A stretch of DNA of 64,000 nt from JACVRW01 sp035650215 (GTDB lineage: Bacteria; Actinomycetota; Thermoleophilia; Solirubrobacterales; Thermoleophilaceae), in NCBI GenBank assembly GCA_035650215.1, contig DASRIC010000064.1, forward strand, positions 31,365-95,364, read 5' to 3'. The notes under the pieces are model-generated. The model ran no database searches. It saw only the letters and a list, made by a program, of their open reading frames with translations, and was not told the DNA's origin. Positions 49,022-56,938 of this stretch are shown here, piece by piece. Position numbers and translations under genes: made by a program. Numbering within the stretch: the stretch's first letter is position 1; the number at the start of each line of letters is the position of its first letter.

Positions 49022-50263
49022 ATGACGAAAGGACAGACGAAGGTGACGATCGTGGGCGGCGGCGTGGCCGCGCTCGAGGCGCTGATCGCGCTCCGCCGGA
49101 TCGCGCAGGAGCGCGTTGCCCTCGAGCTGGTGACGCCTACACCGGAGTGGGCGTACCAACCGCTGGCGGTGGCCGAGCCCTTCGGCCTCGGCGAGGCAAC
49201 GCGCTACGACCTGGTGCGCGTGGCGCGTGACCACGCCGCCACGATGCATCTGGCCGGGGTCCAGGCCGTCCGACCGGATGACCACGAGCTAGTCACCTGG
49301 GACGGGCGCACGCTCGGATACGAGCTGCTGCTGCTGGCGATCGGCGCCCGGGCCCAGACCGGGCTACCCGGCAGCGTGATGATCAAGGGCCCCGGCTACA
49401 CCGGCCGCTTCCGGACGGTGCTGCGGGACCTCGAGGCGCGCCGCATCCGTCGGGTGGCCTTCGCCGTGCCCGCCGGCGCATCCTGGCCGCTGCCGCTCTA
49501 CGAGCTCGCGCTGATGACCGCGGCCCACGTGGGCGAGCGCCGCCTGCGCCACGTCGAGCTGACGATCGTGACCCCGGAGGACGAGCCGCTCGAGCTGTTC
49601 GGCTCCGCCGCCTCCGAGGCAATGCGCGAGCTGCTCGGCGAGCGCGGCGTGGCGCTCCACCTCAGGCGCTACCCCGCGGCCGTGGAGGGCGCCCAGCTGC
49701 GTTTCGTGCCAGAGGGGTCAATCGGGGCAGACCGCGTGGTCAGCCTGCCGCAGCTGATCGGTCCGTCGCTCCCAGGGGTACGGGAGGACGCCGATGGGTT
49801 CATTCCCACGGACCTCCACGGCCTGGTCCGTGGCGAGCGCGACGTCTACGCCGCCGGGGACGCCACCACCTGCCCGATCAAGCAGGGGGGCATCGCCACG
49901 CAGCAGGCCGACGCCGCCGCCGAGGCGATCGCGGCGCGGCTCGGGGCTGACGTCGAGCCCGAGCCCTTCCGCCCGGTCCTGCGGGGCATGCTGCTCACGG
50001 GGAAGGCACCCCGCTTCCTGCGCACAGACCTGAGCGGCACGGCGGGCGACTCGTCGACCGTCTCCGACCAGGCGCTTTGGTGGCCGCCCAACAAGATCGC
50101 CGGGCGCTGGCTCGCCCCGTACCTCGCGCTCGCCCACGACGAGCTCGAGACGCCCAGCGGCGTACCGGTCGACACCGACCTCAGCGGCGTCAAGTCACGG
50201 AGGGTGATCGCCCGCGATCGAGCCGGGCACGCCGTCGCGGTGCGCTCGGGGGCCGACACCTGA
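49022..50263 (+). CDS. FAD-dependent NDH-2/SQR-type oxidoreductase, paralogue of the divergent gene
   Basis: 413 residues: 'KVTIVGGGVAALEALIALRR', 'TPTPEWAYQPLAVAEPFGLG', 'LGYELLLLAIGARAQTGLPG', 'VAFAVPAGASWPLPLYELAL' and 'GERDVYAAGDATTCPIKQGG' with 'IATQQADAAAEAI'. Two-dinucleotide-domain flavoprotein like the gene at 47806, but with a longer C-terminus ('WWPPNKIAGRWLAPYLALAH') that may be the quinone/membrane-contact end. ATG directly behind P5. Probably a respiratory electron-entry enzyme induced with the island. Confidence 0.87.
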   Translation: MTKGQTKVTIVGGGVAALEALIALRRIAQERVALELVTPTPEWAYQPLAVAEPFGLGEATRYDLVRVARDHAATMHLAGVQAVRPDDHELVTWDGRTLGYELLLLAIGARAQTGLPGSVMIKGPGYTGRFRTVLRDLEARRIRRVAFAVPAGASWPLPLYELALMTAAHVGERRLRHVELTIVTPEDEPLELFGSAASEAMRELLGERGVALHLRRYPAAVEGAQLRFVPEGSIGADRVVSLPQLIGPSLPGVREDADGFIPTDLHGLVRGERDVYAAGDATTCPIKQGGIATQQADAAAEAIAARLGADVEPEPFRPVLRGMLLTGKAPRFLRTDLSGTAGDSSTVSDQALWWPPNKIAGRWLAPYLALAHDELETPSGVPVDTDLSGVKSRRVIARDRAGHAVAVRSGADT

Positions 50264-50650
50264 TGGCGCTCAGCCTCGGCGGGCTGGCGCTCGCTGCTCG
50301 ACCGATAACGTCCAAACGGGGCGGCTGCGCCTCGAGCTCCGCGTGCTGCGACTCATCGGACCGGACTCCGACCGGCTCGCCCGCCTTGCCGCTGGAGCCG
50401 CACCGTCCGACCGCATGTGGCATATCGCCGCGCTCGCCTACGAGCGCCAGGGCGCGGAGAACTCGGGCTATGCGGACCACGACTTCCTTGCCGAGCTGGC
50501 CGTGGACCCGCCGAGCTCACCGCGGGCATGGCCTACTCGCGCGCAGCGCGTATCTGACCTGAAGCGGAGCTGTTCCAGCTCGAGGCGACCTGCAGTGGTG
50601 CGTCGCGAGCGCGCTGATCATCACCAGCCGCGACGGTGCGTGCCGTTCGC
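50264..50650. other. 387-bp stretch with a coding-like relic
   Basis: Around 50310-50520 on the plus strand a frame reads 'LELRVLRLIGPDSDRLARLA', 'PSDRMWHIAALAYERQGAEN' and 'SGYADHDFLAELAVDPP', then degenerates. It looks like a fragment of a protein gene, family unknown, with no clear start or end. No promoter or repeat seen. Confidence 0.35.
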
Positions 50651-52348
50651 TCAGGCGTGCCGGGCCGGTAGCCAGGCGCGCACGGCGGTCCCCGTGCCCG
50701 GGGTGGAGTCGATCTCGAGGCGGCCCCCTACGAGCTGGACCCGCTCCTCCATCCCGATCAGCCCGAAACCGCCATCGCGCAGCCGCTCACGGCCAAAACC
50801 CGTGCCGTCGTCGCGAACGCTCACCGCCACCTCCGCATCCCGCTCCGAGATCTCGACGGTCAGGGTCTCGGCCTCGGCGTGCTTGACGGCGTTGGTGAGC
50901 GCCTCCTGCACGAGCCGGTAGACGACCGTGGCCAGCTCCGGCTCGAGGCGCGTCCCGGTGCGGCCCTCGGCATACGCGAGGTCGATCGACGACTCTACCC
51001 GCAGCCCCGACGTGGCGGCGGTGCGCTCGAGCAGTGCCTCGACGGCCGGCTTGAGGCCCAGCTCGTCGAGCGCCGCCGGGCGCAGCTCGGTGATCAGGCT
51101 CTGAAGCCCGCGGATCGTGAGGTCAAGCTGGTCGATGGATCGAGCGACGCTCTCGGCCACGAGCTCGGGACGATCCACAGCGCTGGAGGTCTCGAGCATC
51201 ATCTTGAGCGCGCCGAGCTCTTGAAGGGTTTCGTCGTGCAGCTCGCGGGCCCAGCGCCTGCGCTCCTGCTCCGAGGCGCGGATCGAGTGTCGGAGCCGTT
51301 GGGCCTCGACCGACTGCGCCGTTGCGATGGCGATCGCGGCGCTGGCCCCAAACGACGTGAGCAGGTGTTCGTCGTCGGCATCGAAGGCGGGCCCGTCGCC
51401 TGTGCGGTCGAGCGCGACGAGCACGCCGCGACCCCTTCCGCGGAACCCGAGCGGAACCACCACGGCCGAGCGAGCTTCGCCGGCGACCTGCTCGAGGCCA
51501 TGGCCGGGGCGCCTCGAGAGGGGATCCACGCGCTCGGCCTCACCCGACTCCAGCACGGATCGGGCAACCGAACCGCCGTTCGGCAGCTCCGTGCCCACCA
51601 CCGCGGTGCCCAACCGACCGGCAGCGGCAGCCACCCTGATGGCGTCGTCCTCCTCGAGCAGCACAAGCAGCGAATCGGCCTCGACCATCGCCCGGCCGCG
51701 CTTCGCGATCAACTCGAGCACCCGGGGCAAGTCCGTCTCGTAGCCCACCGCGCGCGCGATCGCCGACGTGGCCTCGAGCCCGCGGACCGCGCGCTCGAGC
51801 TCCTCGCGGCGGCGCCTGACTCCCTGGTAGAGCCGCGCGTTGTCGATGGCGATTGCCGCCCATTCGGCCAGCACGACGGCCGACTCCTGATCCTCACCGT
51901 CGAACTCGGCGCCGCCCTCCTTGTCGGTCAGATAGAGATTTCCGAACGCCTCGCCGCGGATCAGGAGCGGCACGCCGAGGAAAGTGGTCATCGGTGGGTG
52001 ACCGGGCGGGAAGCCGTACGAGTGCTCGTGCTTGGTTACGTCCGCGAGGCGCAGCGGCTGCGGGTGGCGGATCAGCTCGCCCAGCACTCCCCGCCCCCGC
52101 GGCAGGGGACCGATCCGGCGGCGCGTCTCCTCCTCGATCCCGACGAACAGGAAGCGCTCGAGCTCCTCCTTGGCCTCGTCCAGGATGCCGAGGGCGACAT
52201 AACGGGCGCCGGTCAGCTCGCGCGCCGTATCGAGTACGAGCCGCAGCAGCGACTCGAGCTCGAGCTCGGCCACCAGAGTGCGACCGACCTCGAGAAGACG
52301 ACGCAGCCGGTCTTCGCTCAGCCACCTGTCGGTTTGGCGGAGCGCCAC
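50651..52348 (-). CDS. DosS/DevS-like GAF-GAF histidine kinase, probable heme sensor
   Basis: About 565 residues from GTG at 52348 (TACGCT 7 nt upstream); TTG at 52354 is an alternative. GAF-A (about 25-165) has 'RARYVALG'-type strands, 'PLPRGRGVLGELIRHPQPLR' and 'SYGFPPGHPPMTTFLGVPLL', where His117 sits in the HPPM context of the heme-ligating His149 of M. tuberculosis DosS. GAF-B follows (about 195-330). The kinase has HisKA_3 'RRRWARELHDETLQELGALK' and HATPase 'VQEALTNAVKHAEAETLTVE' with 'VRDDGTGFGRERL'. No membrane helix. Likely senses O2, NO or CO and phosphorylates the regulator at 32052. Confidence 0.9.
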   Translation of the reverse strand: MALRQTDRWLSEDRLRRLLEVGRTLVAELELESLLRLVLDTARELTGARYVALGILDEAKEELERFLFVGIEEETRRRIGPLPRGRGVLGELIRHPQPLRLADVTKHEHSYGFPPGHPPMTTFLGVPLLIRGEAFGNLYLTDKEGGAEFDGEDQESAVVLAEWAAIAIDNARLYQGVRRRREELERAVRGLEATSAIARAVGYETDLPRVLELIAKRGRAMVEADSLLVLLEEDDAIRVAAAAGRLGTAVVGTELPNGGSVARSVLESGEAERVDPLSRRPGHGLEQVAGEARSAVVVPLGFRGRGRGVLVALDRTGDGPAFDADDEHLLTSFGASAAIAIATAQSVEAQRLRHSIRASEQERRRWARELHDETLQELGALKMMLETSSAVDRPELVAESVARSIDQLDLTIRGLQSLITELRPAALDELGLKPAVEALLERTAATSGLRVESSIDLAYAEGRTGTRLEPELATVVYRLVQEALTNAVKHAEAETLTVEISERDAEVAVSVRDDGTGFGRERLRDGGFGLIGMEERVQLVGGRLEIDSTPGTGTAVRAWLPARHA

Positions 52349-52355
52349 GCGCAAC

Positions 52356-52361
52356 AGCGTA
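52356..52361 (-). promoter_or_regulatory. -10-like hexamer of the sensor kinase gene
   Basis: TACGCT on the minus strand, 7 nt before GTG at 52348. The island 18-bp element is not found at the expected distance, so the kinase appears to be expressed outside the regulon it may control. Confidence 0.4.
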
Positions 52362-52399
52362 CCCTCGACACGACCGGCGCCCGGCGAACAGCGCTCTCT

Positions 52400-53065
52400 C
52401 TACATACCTGCCGCGGGCTCCCGTTCGACCGCGGCGGCTCGTGCTGCCCCATCCTGCCTCCGCGCAACCACGAGCCCGGCCCGCCAGCCGGGCGCGCGCC
52501 CCCCTGCTGGGGCGTGAACCGACGCCGCGTCGAGTCCGGCGCGCGCGATCGACCACGCGATCACAGAGTTCGAGTTCCACATCTCGCCGGTCCGAAGGTC
52601 GTCGCGACCCCACACGGGGGTAGGTACCTGCCTGACCACCTCGAGCACGCGGCGCGCGCGAGCTTCGTCATTGCACAGTCGCCAAGGGCTATCCACCGCC
52701 TCGGCGACGTCCGGAATGTGCCCGCCACGCCAGACGCGGATCTCGTAGCGGAAGACCCGCAGGCGGCCTGCCCAGCGAGTGCCGACCGCGCCCGCGGCCA
52801 CGACGCCTCGCCGTTCCCCGCGCAGATCTGGGACGGGCGTCTGCTCGATCACGAACGTCCCTTCCGGGACTTCGATCTGGAGTGCAGAGTGGTAGAGGTC
52901 GCAGGCCGGACGCCGCGCCAGCCGGGCCGCCAGCGTCTCGTAGATCCGACCGTTGAGCCTGACGAAGTGCCCACCCGCTCCGAGAGGCAACCAGTAGAGA
53001 TCTACCGCGCCCGTCAGTCCACGTGCCGCACCGCTCGCGAGCCGGTCTCGGCCGTCTGTCACCAC
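52400..53065 (-). CDS. Conserved hypothetical protein, possibly papain-like fold
   Basis: 221 residues: 'GAVDLYWLPLGAGGHFVRLN', 'CDLYHSALQIEVPEGTFVIE', 'RYEIRVWRGGHIPDVAEAVD' and 'LRTGEMWNSNSVIAWSIARA'. The 'YHSALQIE' His and 'WNSNSVIAW' pattern recall papain-like/LRAT-type hydrolases, but the position normally held by Cys is Asn, so I cannot claim activity. GTG start with GATACT 6 nt upstream. It ends 52 bp upstream of the sensor kinase on the same strand. Confidence 0.65.
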   Translation of the reverse strand: MVTDGRDRLASGAARGLTGAVDLYWLPLGAGGHFVRLNGRIYETLAARLARRPACDLYHSALQIEVPEGTFVIEQTPVPDLRGERRGVVAAGAVGTRWAGRLRVFRYEIRVWRGGHIPDVAEAVDSPWRLCNDEARARRVLEVVRQVPTPVWGRDDLRTGEMWNSNSVIAWSIARAGLDAASVHAPAGGRAPGWRAGLVVARRQDGAARAAAVEREPAAGM

Positions 53066-53095
53066 GTTGCGAGTATCGCAAGCGTTCGCCCGAGC

Positions 53096-53978
53096 CTAGG
53101 TCGCCAAGGGGGCCGCAACACCGAAATAGATCGCGATCGTGAATATGTCCTGGAGAACGGTTGCGAGCGGTCCCGAGCCGAACGCCGGGTCGGCACCGAG
53201 ACGCTCGAATCCCCACGGCAGGACAAGCGCGATGAGGGTCGCAGCGAGGCTGCTGCCGAATAGGCCGAGCGCGACTCCCACGGCCACGTCGGCGTCGCCC
53301 CAGCCCGCGAGAGCAATTGGTAGGAAGGCGGCGGCGATAACGGCGCTCAGCACGAGGCCGCAGAGCAGCTCGCGACGGAGGGTGTCGCGCATCGTCACGC
53401 CAACGGAGAACCCGCGAATCACGACCGTCTGAGTCTGCGTGCCGATCGCCGACGACATGTAGACGACACCCGGAAGGAAGAAGGCGAGCAGCACCTGATC
53501 CTCGAGCTGCTGATCGAACCTGCCGACGACCACCGCCGCCGCGAACGCGCCGGCGAGGCCCACCAGCAACCAGGGAAGCCGGTGCCATAAACGCCGCGCG
53601 ACGGGCTCCTCCGCGGCCTGCCTGGCACGCTTCGTGCTGGCCAGGTAGCCGCCAAGCCGGGCCACGTCCTCGTCGTGCTCCATGAGCAGCACCCGCAGCA
53701 TCCGATGGGGAGGCACCAGGCCGGCGAAGCGGCCCGCCTCGTCGACCACCGCGACGCTCGATTCCCCGCGGCGGACCACCTCCCAGGCGACGCTCTCCTG
53801 GTCGACGCCGGGCGAGACAACGGGCGGGTCCGGGTCCATCAGGTCCAAGATCGTCCGCGCAGTCGAAGCTCGAGCCGACGAGGCCGGCGCGCACGTCGCC
53901 GGCGCGCTGCTCGGGACTCGCTGTGGGCACGCGCAGGGTGGCGTGCCCGCGCGCGCTGCGCGGCCCGGCGTCGTCCAT
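53096..53978 (-). pseudogene. MgtE-type Mg/divalent cation transporter with internal deletion and frameshift
   Basis: From 53978 the frame reads 'MDDAGPRSARGHATLRVPTA' and 'VRAGLVGSSFDCADDL', the start of the first CBS domain. Near 53845-53856 it jumps to another frame that resumes 'LDLMDPDPPVVSPGVDQESV' and 'SSVAVVDEAGRFAGLVPPHR' (second CBS), then the MgtE membrane domain ('LLVGLAGAFAAAVVVGRFDQ', 'VYMSSAIGTQTQTVVIRGFS'). About 30 residues that normally join the CBS repeats are missing, so this is a deletion, not just an indel. The MgtE N domain is also absent. Alternative start near 53848 would give a CBS-half plus membrane protein of 250 residues. Confidence 0.7.
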
Positions 53979-54063
53979 GGCCCCTTATACGGCCTGGCGC
54001 GCTGCGACCCTGGTCGTCCCGTGCATCTGCACGAGCCGGTGCGAGCCGCCCGCTAGGTATGCC

Positions 54064-54975
54064 CTAGGCGCTGCCCGCCGGCTCGCGCTCCGCCGGCGCC
54101 GCCGCCCGGCCGCCCGGGCCGACGGGCGCCGAGGCCGACTCGGCGCCCCGCTTCTCGACATCCTTCATGAACACCGCGTCGGCCTCGGCCGCAGTGTCGT
54201 GGGAGCCCTTGTCGAACAGCGGCCACAGGATCGCGCGGAGGAAAATCAGCGGGCGCGCCCAGCCGGGCACAACGACCCAGCGCTTGCGCTCGGAGATCCC
54301 GTCGGCGATTGCCTGACCCGCCTGCGAGAGCGGATAGGTGTTCGAGAACGGCTTGGGGGCCTTCGCGCGGAACCCGCCAAGGGTCGGGTGCTCGTCGCCG
54401 CCGCGCACCATGTCGGTGTCGATGAAGCTGAAGTAACCGACCCCGACGTCGACCCCGAGGTGCTTGACCTCCACGCGCAGCGAGTTCGCGAACGCCTCCG
54501 CGCCCGCCTTGCTCGCGGAGTAGGCCGCCATGCCCGGCCCGTGCATCGCGGCCGCAAGCGAGGCGATCACGAGCACATAGCCGCGGCTCTCGATCACCTG
54601 AGGCAGGCAGGCGCGCACCGTGCGCCAGACCCCGATCAGGTTGATCTCGATCGTGCGCTCGAAGGCGGCGGGATCGGTCGAGCGCACCATGCCCACCGGC
54701 GCAATCCCCGCGTTGGCCATCACCACGTCGATCCGGCCGAAGCGCTCGATCGCGCCCGCGAGCGCACCCTCCAGGGCGTCGTTGTCGGTCACGTCGCACT
54801 CGAACCAGGCTGCGTTCGAGCCGCACTGGGCGGCCACGCGCTCGAGCTCGTCCGGCTCGAGGCCCACCAGCGCGACGTTGGCGCCCCGCGCCGCGACCCG
54901 GCGGGCGGTCTCCGCCCCCAAACCGCGTGCGGCCCCGGTGATGAACACGGTCTTTCCGCGGACGTTCCACTCCAT
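54064..54975 (-). CDS. Short-chain dehydrogenase/reductase
   Basis: 303 residues: 'GKTVFITGAARGLGAETARR', 'WFECDVTDNDALEGALAGAI', 'VVMANAGIAPVGMVRSTDPA', catalytic 'VLVIASLAAAMHGPGMAAYS' with ASKAG, and 'SLRVEVKHLGVDVGVGYFSF'. The C-terminal 80 residues include 'WARPLIFLRAILWPLFDKG', an amphipathic or membrane-associating stretch, then a Gly/Ala/Glu-rich tail. Typical of actinobacterial SDRs in lipid or steroid metabolism; substrate unknown. The start MEWNVRGK follows repeat copy 3 by 11 bp. Confidence 0.88.
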   Translation of the reverse strand: MEWNVRGKTVFITGAARGLGAETARRVAARGANVALVGLEPDELERVAAQCGSNAAWFECDVTDNDALEGALAGAIERFGRIDVVMANAGIAPVGMVRSTDPAAFERTIEINLIGVWRTVRACLPQVIESRGYVLVIASLAAAMHGPGMAAYSASKAGAEAFANSLRVEVKHLGVDVGVGYFSFIDTDMVRGGDEHPTLGGFRAKAPKPFSNTYPLSQAGQAIADGISERKRWVVVPGWARPLIFLRAILWPLFDKGSHDTAAEADAVFMKDVEKRGAESASAPVGPGGRAAAPAEREPAGSA

Positions 54976-54986
54976 GCCCGAGACCC

Positions 54987-55054
54987 TAGATGGTTGACTC
55001 CGAATCCGCGTGCCATCCAGGGGTGCGCGGGGTTTGGGATCAGCCATCCATCTA
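54987..55054. repeat. TAG...CTA structured repeat, copy 3 (68 bp, internal deletion)
   Basis: It begins TAGATGGTTGACTCC and ends GGGATCAGCCATCCATCTA. It shares CCGAATCCGCGTGCC with the left side of copy 2 and CATCCAGGGG plus GGGGTTTGGGATCAGCCATC with the right side, but lacks the whole centre including both hairpins. It lies between the divergent SDR and rhodanese genes. Confidence 0.82.
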
Positions 55055-55080
55055 ACCGAGGTCGGTAGTGTCGAACCCGC

Positions 55081-55407
55081 ATGAGCGAGCTCGATCCCAG
55101 GGGCGCTTACGAGCTGCTGCGCGGGGGCGACGTCCAGCTCGTGGACGTGCGCCGCCCCGACGAGTACGAGGCCGGGCGCCTCGCCGGCGCGCGCCACATC
55201 GAGATCGACCGGCTGGCCGCCGAGGCCACCTCGATCGACCGCGGACGTCCGATCCTCTTCTACTGCCGCTCGGGGAGCCGCTCGGCGCTCGCGACGCAGG
55301 CCTTCGAGTCCGCCGGGTTCGACGCGCACAACCTCGACGGCGGCCTGATCGCGTGGGTGCGGGCGGGCCTCCCGATCGAGCCCGAGGACGGGCACGTCGC
55401 CGGCTGA
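55081..55407 (+). CDS. Single-domain rhodanese
   Basis: 108 residues: 'YELLRGGDVQLVDVRRPDEY', 'EAGRLAGARHIEIDRL', the active-site loop 'ILFYCRSGSRSALATQAFES' with Cys followed by RSGSRS, and 'NLDGGLIAWVRAGLPIEPED'. GlpE/PspE-like sulfurtransferase. TAGTGT ends 9 nt before ATG. Confidence 0.93.
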   Translation: MSELDPRGAYELLRGGDVQLVDVRRPDEYEAGRLAGARHIEIDRLAAEATSIDRGRPILFYCRSGSRSALATQAFESAGFDAHNLDGGLIAWVRAGLPIEPEDGHVAG

Positions 55408-55434
55408 GGCACCGGCGGCCGCCGGGGAGCAGGC

Positions 55435-56259
55435 TCAGTCGAGACGCAGCTGGCCCTCGTAGGGCCCGCGACCGGTCAAGCACGCCGCGCCGCAGCGGGC
55501 GGCGAGCGTGAGCGCCTCGTCGATCGTCATGCCCGCGCCGAGGCCGTGGGTGAGGCCCGCCGCGAAGCTGTCGCCACAACCGTAGGAGTCCTTTACGGGG
55601 CCCGGCAGCGGCGTGGCCTCCCAGCGCCCGCTGGAGCCGTCGGCCGCCTCCCACTCGCCGCCCGCCGCACCGGCGGTCCGGACCACGTAGCGCGGCGGCG
55701 GGTCGAGCACCCCGGGGTCGTAGCGCTCGCCGGGATCGTTCGAGCTCGCCACCAGCGCGTCGAGCTCGATTCCGGCCGCCACGAGCGTCGCGAGCCCACG
55801 CGCGGTCGAGACGAGCGTCCCCGCCCGCCTCGCATGCCGCACGGCCGCGGCGTCGCCCGCCGTGAAGTACACAGCGTCCACGCCGTCGAGCTCCTCCCAC
55901 TCGATCGGGTCGCTCCCGGCCGGGCCGAGCCTCGGCCCGAGCACCGTGATGGTCCGTTCGCCGGCGTCGTCGACGTGCACGAAGCCGCGCCGCTGCGACT
56001 CGGGCCGGAACACCGCCCTCACATCGAGCCCGAGCTCCTCGAGGCCACGCTCGGAGCGGTGTCCCACCTCGTCGTTCCCGAAGGCGGTGTAGAGCGCGGC
56101 GCCGCCGGCAAGCTTGAGGAGCTGCACCGCCGCCACCGCCCCACCGCCCGCGGGCTCCTGCCAGTTCTCGCCGGCGTGCACGATCTCCCCGGCGAGGGGC
56201 ACGCGCGGCACACGGGCGAACTCGATCCACTCCACATGCCCGACGACCGCCACCCGCAT
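55435..56259 (-). CDS. PfkB-family carbohydrate kinase
   Basis: 274 residues of the ribokinase fold. 'RVAVVGHVEWIEFARVPRVP', the sugar-binding 'WQEPAGGGAVAAVQLLKLAG', 'AALYTAFGNDEVGHRSERGL', and the anion hole/catalytic base 'VKDSYGCGDSFAAGLTHGLG' (Asp of GCGDSF). It phosphorylates a sugar or nucleoside; specificity not evident. The first residues GHVEWIEFARVP differ from ribokinase and adenosine kinase. Probably monocistronic. Confidence 0.88.
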   Translation of the reverse strand: MRVAVVGHVEWIEFARVPRVPLAGEIVHAGENWQEPAGGGAVAAVQLLKLAGGAALYTAFGNDEVGHRSERGLEELGLDVRAVFRPESQRRGFVHVDDAGERTITVLGPRLGPAGSDPIEWEELDGVDAVYFTAGDAAAVRHARRAGTLVSTARGLATLVAAGIELDALVASSNDPGERYDPGVLDPPPRYVVRTAGAAGGEWEAADGSSGRWEATPLPGPVKDSYGCGDSFAAGLTHGLGAGMTIDEALTLAARCGAACLTGRGPYEGQLRLD

Positions 56260-56317
56260 GAGCGGGCAGCTTGGCAGGATCGGCGTAATTTCGGTCGAAC
56301 CCGGCCGTCAGAGAGGT

Positions 56318-56470
56318 ATGACGGCCACCACTCAGACAGTTCGCGACCAGGCCTTCCGCGTCCTCGAGTGCGACGTGCCCGACGGGCTGACCCTCCGCGA
56401 GTGGAGCGCCCGCCGTGCCGCCGCCAAGCCCGGCCGCCGGCGCCGCTCGCTCAAGGGCCGGCGGCGCTAG
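56318..56470 (+). CDS. Small basic protein, 50 residues
   Basis: MTATTQTVRDQAFRVLECDV, then PDGLTLREWSARRAAAKPGR, then RRRSLKGRRR. GAGAGG stands 1-2 nt closer than usual to ATG. The combination of an ordered acidic N-half ('VLECDVPDGLTLREW') with an Arg-rich tail and position 30 nt before arfB suggests a real, possibly ribosome- or nucleic-acid-associated peptide. No family recognised. Confidence 0.6.
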   Translation: MTATTQTVRDQAFRVLECDVPDGLTLREWSARRAAAKPGRRRRSLKGRRR

Positions 56471-56500
56471 GGGCAACTCAGGTCACTAGGTTGGGCGCCC

Positions 56501-56917
56501 ATGGACGACCCGCTGGCGATCGGCCGCGGGGTGGCCGTCCCGCTGTCCGAGGTCGAGCTCCGCGCGAGCCGGTCGTCGGGGCCCGGCGGCCAGCACGCCA
56601 ACGTCACGGCCTCGCGCATCGAGGCCGTATTCGACGTCTGGGAATCGAGCGCGCTGAGCGACGAGCAGAAGCGCCGGATATCCGCACGGCTCGGTCCGGT
56701 CGTGCGTGTCGTGGCTCAGGACACGCGCAGTCAGACGCGCAATCGCGAGCTCGCGCTCGAGCGCCTGCGCGAGCGGCTCGCCTCCGCGCTCGTGGTGCCG
56801 CGGGCGCGCCGCGCAAGCCGGCCGAGCCGGAGGGCGCGGGCGAGGCGGGTCGAGTCCAAGCGGCGGCGAGGCGACCTCAAGCGCGGCCGCAGGCGGCCGT
56901 CCGCGGACGCGGACTGA
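56501..56917 (+). CDS. arfB: Alternative ribosome-rescue factor ArfB-like (GGQ) protein
   Basis: 138 residues. The catalytic loop is 'RASRSSGPGGQHANVTASRI' with the GGQ of peptide release factors, then 'SALSDEQKRRISARL' and 'AQDTRSQTRNRELALERLRE', and a basic C-terminal tail ('RRARARRVESKRRRGDLKRG') that in ArfB enters the empty mRNA channel of stalled ribosomes. It hydrolyses peptidyl-tRNA on non-stop ribosomes. TAGGTT is 8 nt before ATG. Confidence 0.92.
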   Translation: MDDPLAIGRGVAVPLSEVELRASRSSGPGGQHANVTASRIEAVFDVWESSALSDEQKRRISARLGPVVRVVAQDTRSQTRNRELALERLRERLASALVVPRARRASRPSRRARARRVESKRRRGDLKRGRRRPSADAD

Positions 56918-56938
56918 GCCTGAGCCGACCGCGCCGCG

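Noticed and set aside
55412..55425. Perfect palindrome CCGGCGGCCGCCGG between rhodanese and PfkB genes as a terminator
   Set aside because: Has no loop or T-tract and such GC palindromes arise easily at this base composition; kept only as a possibility.
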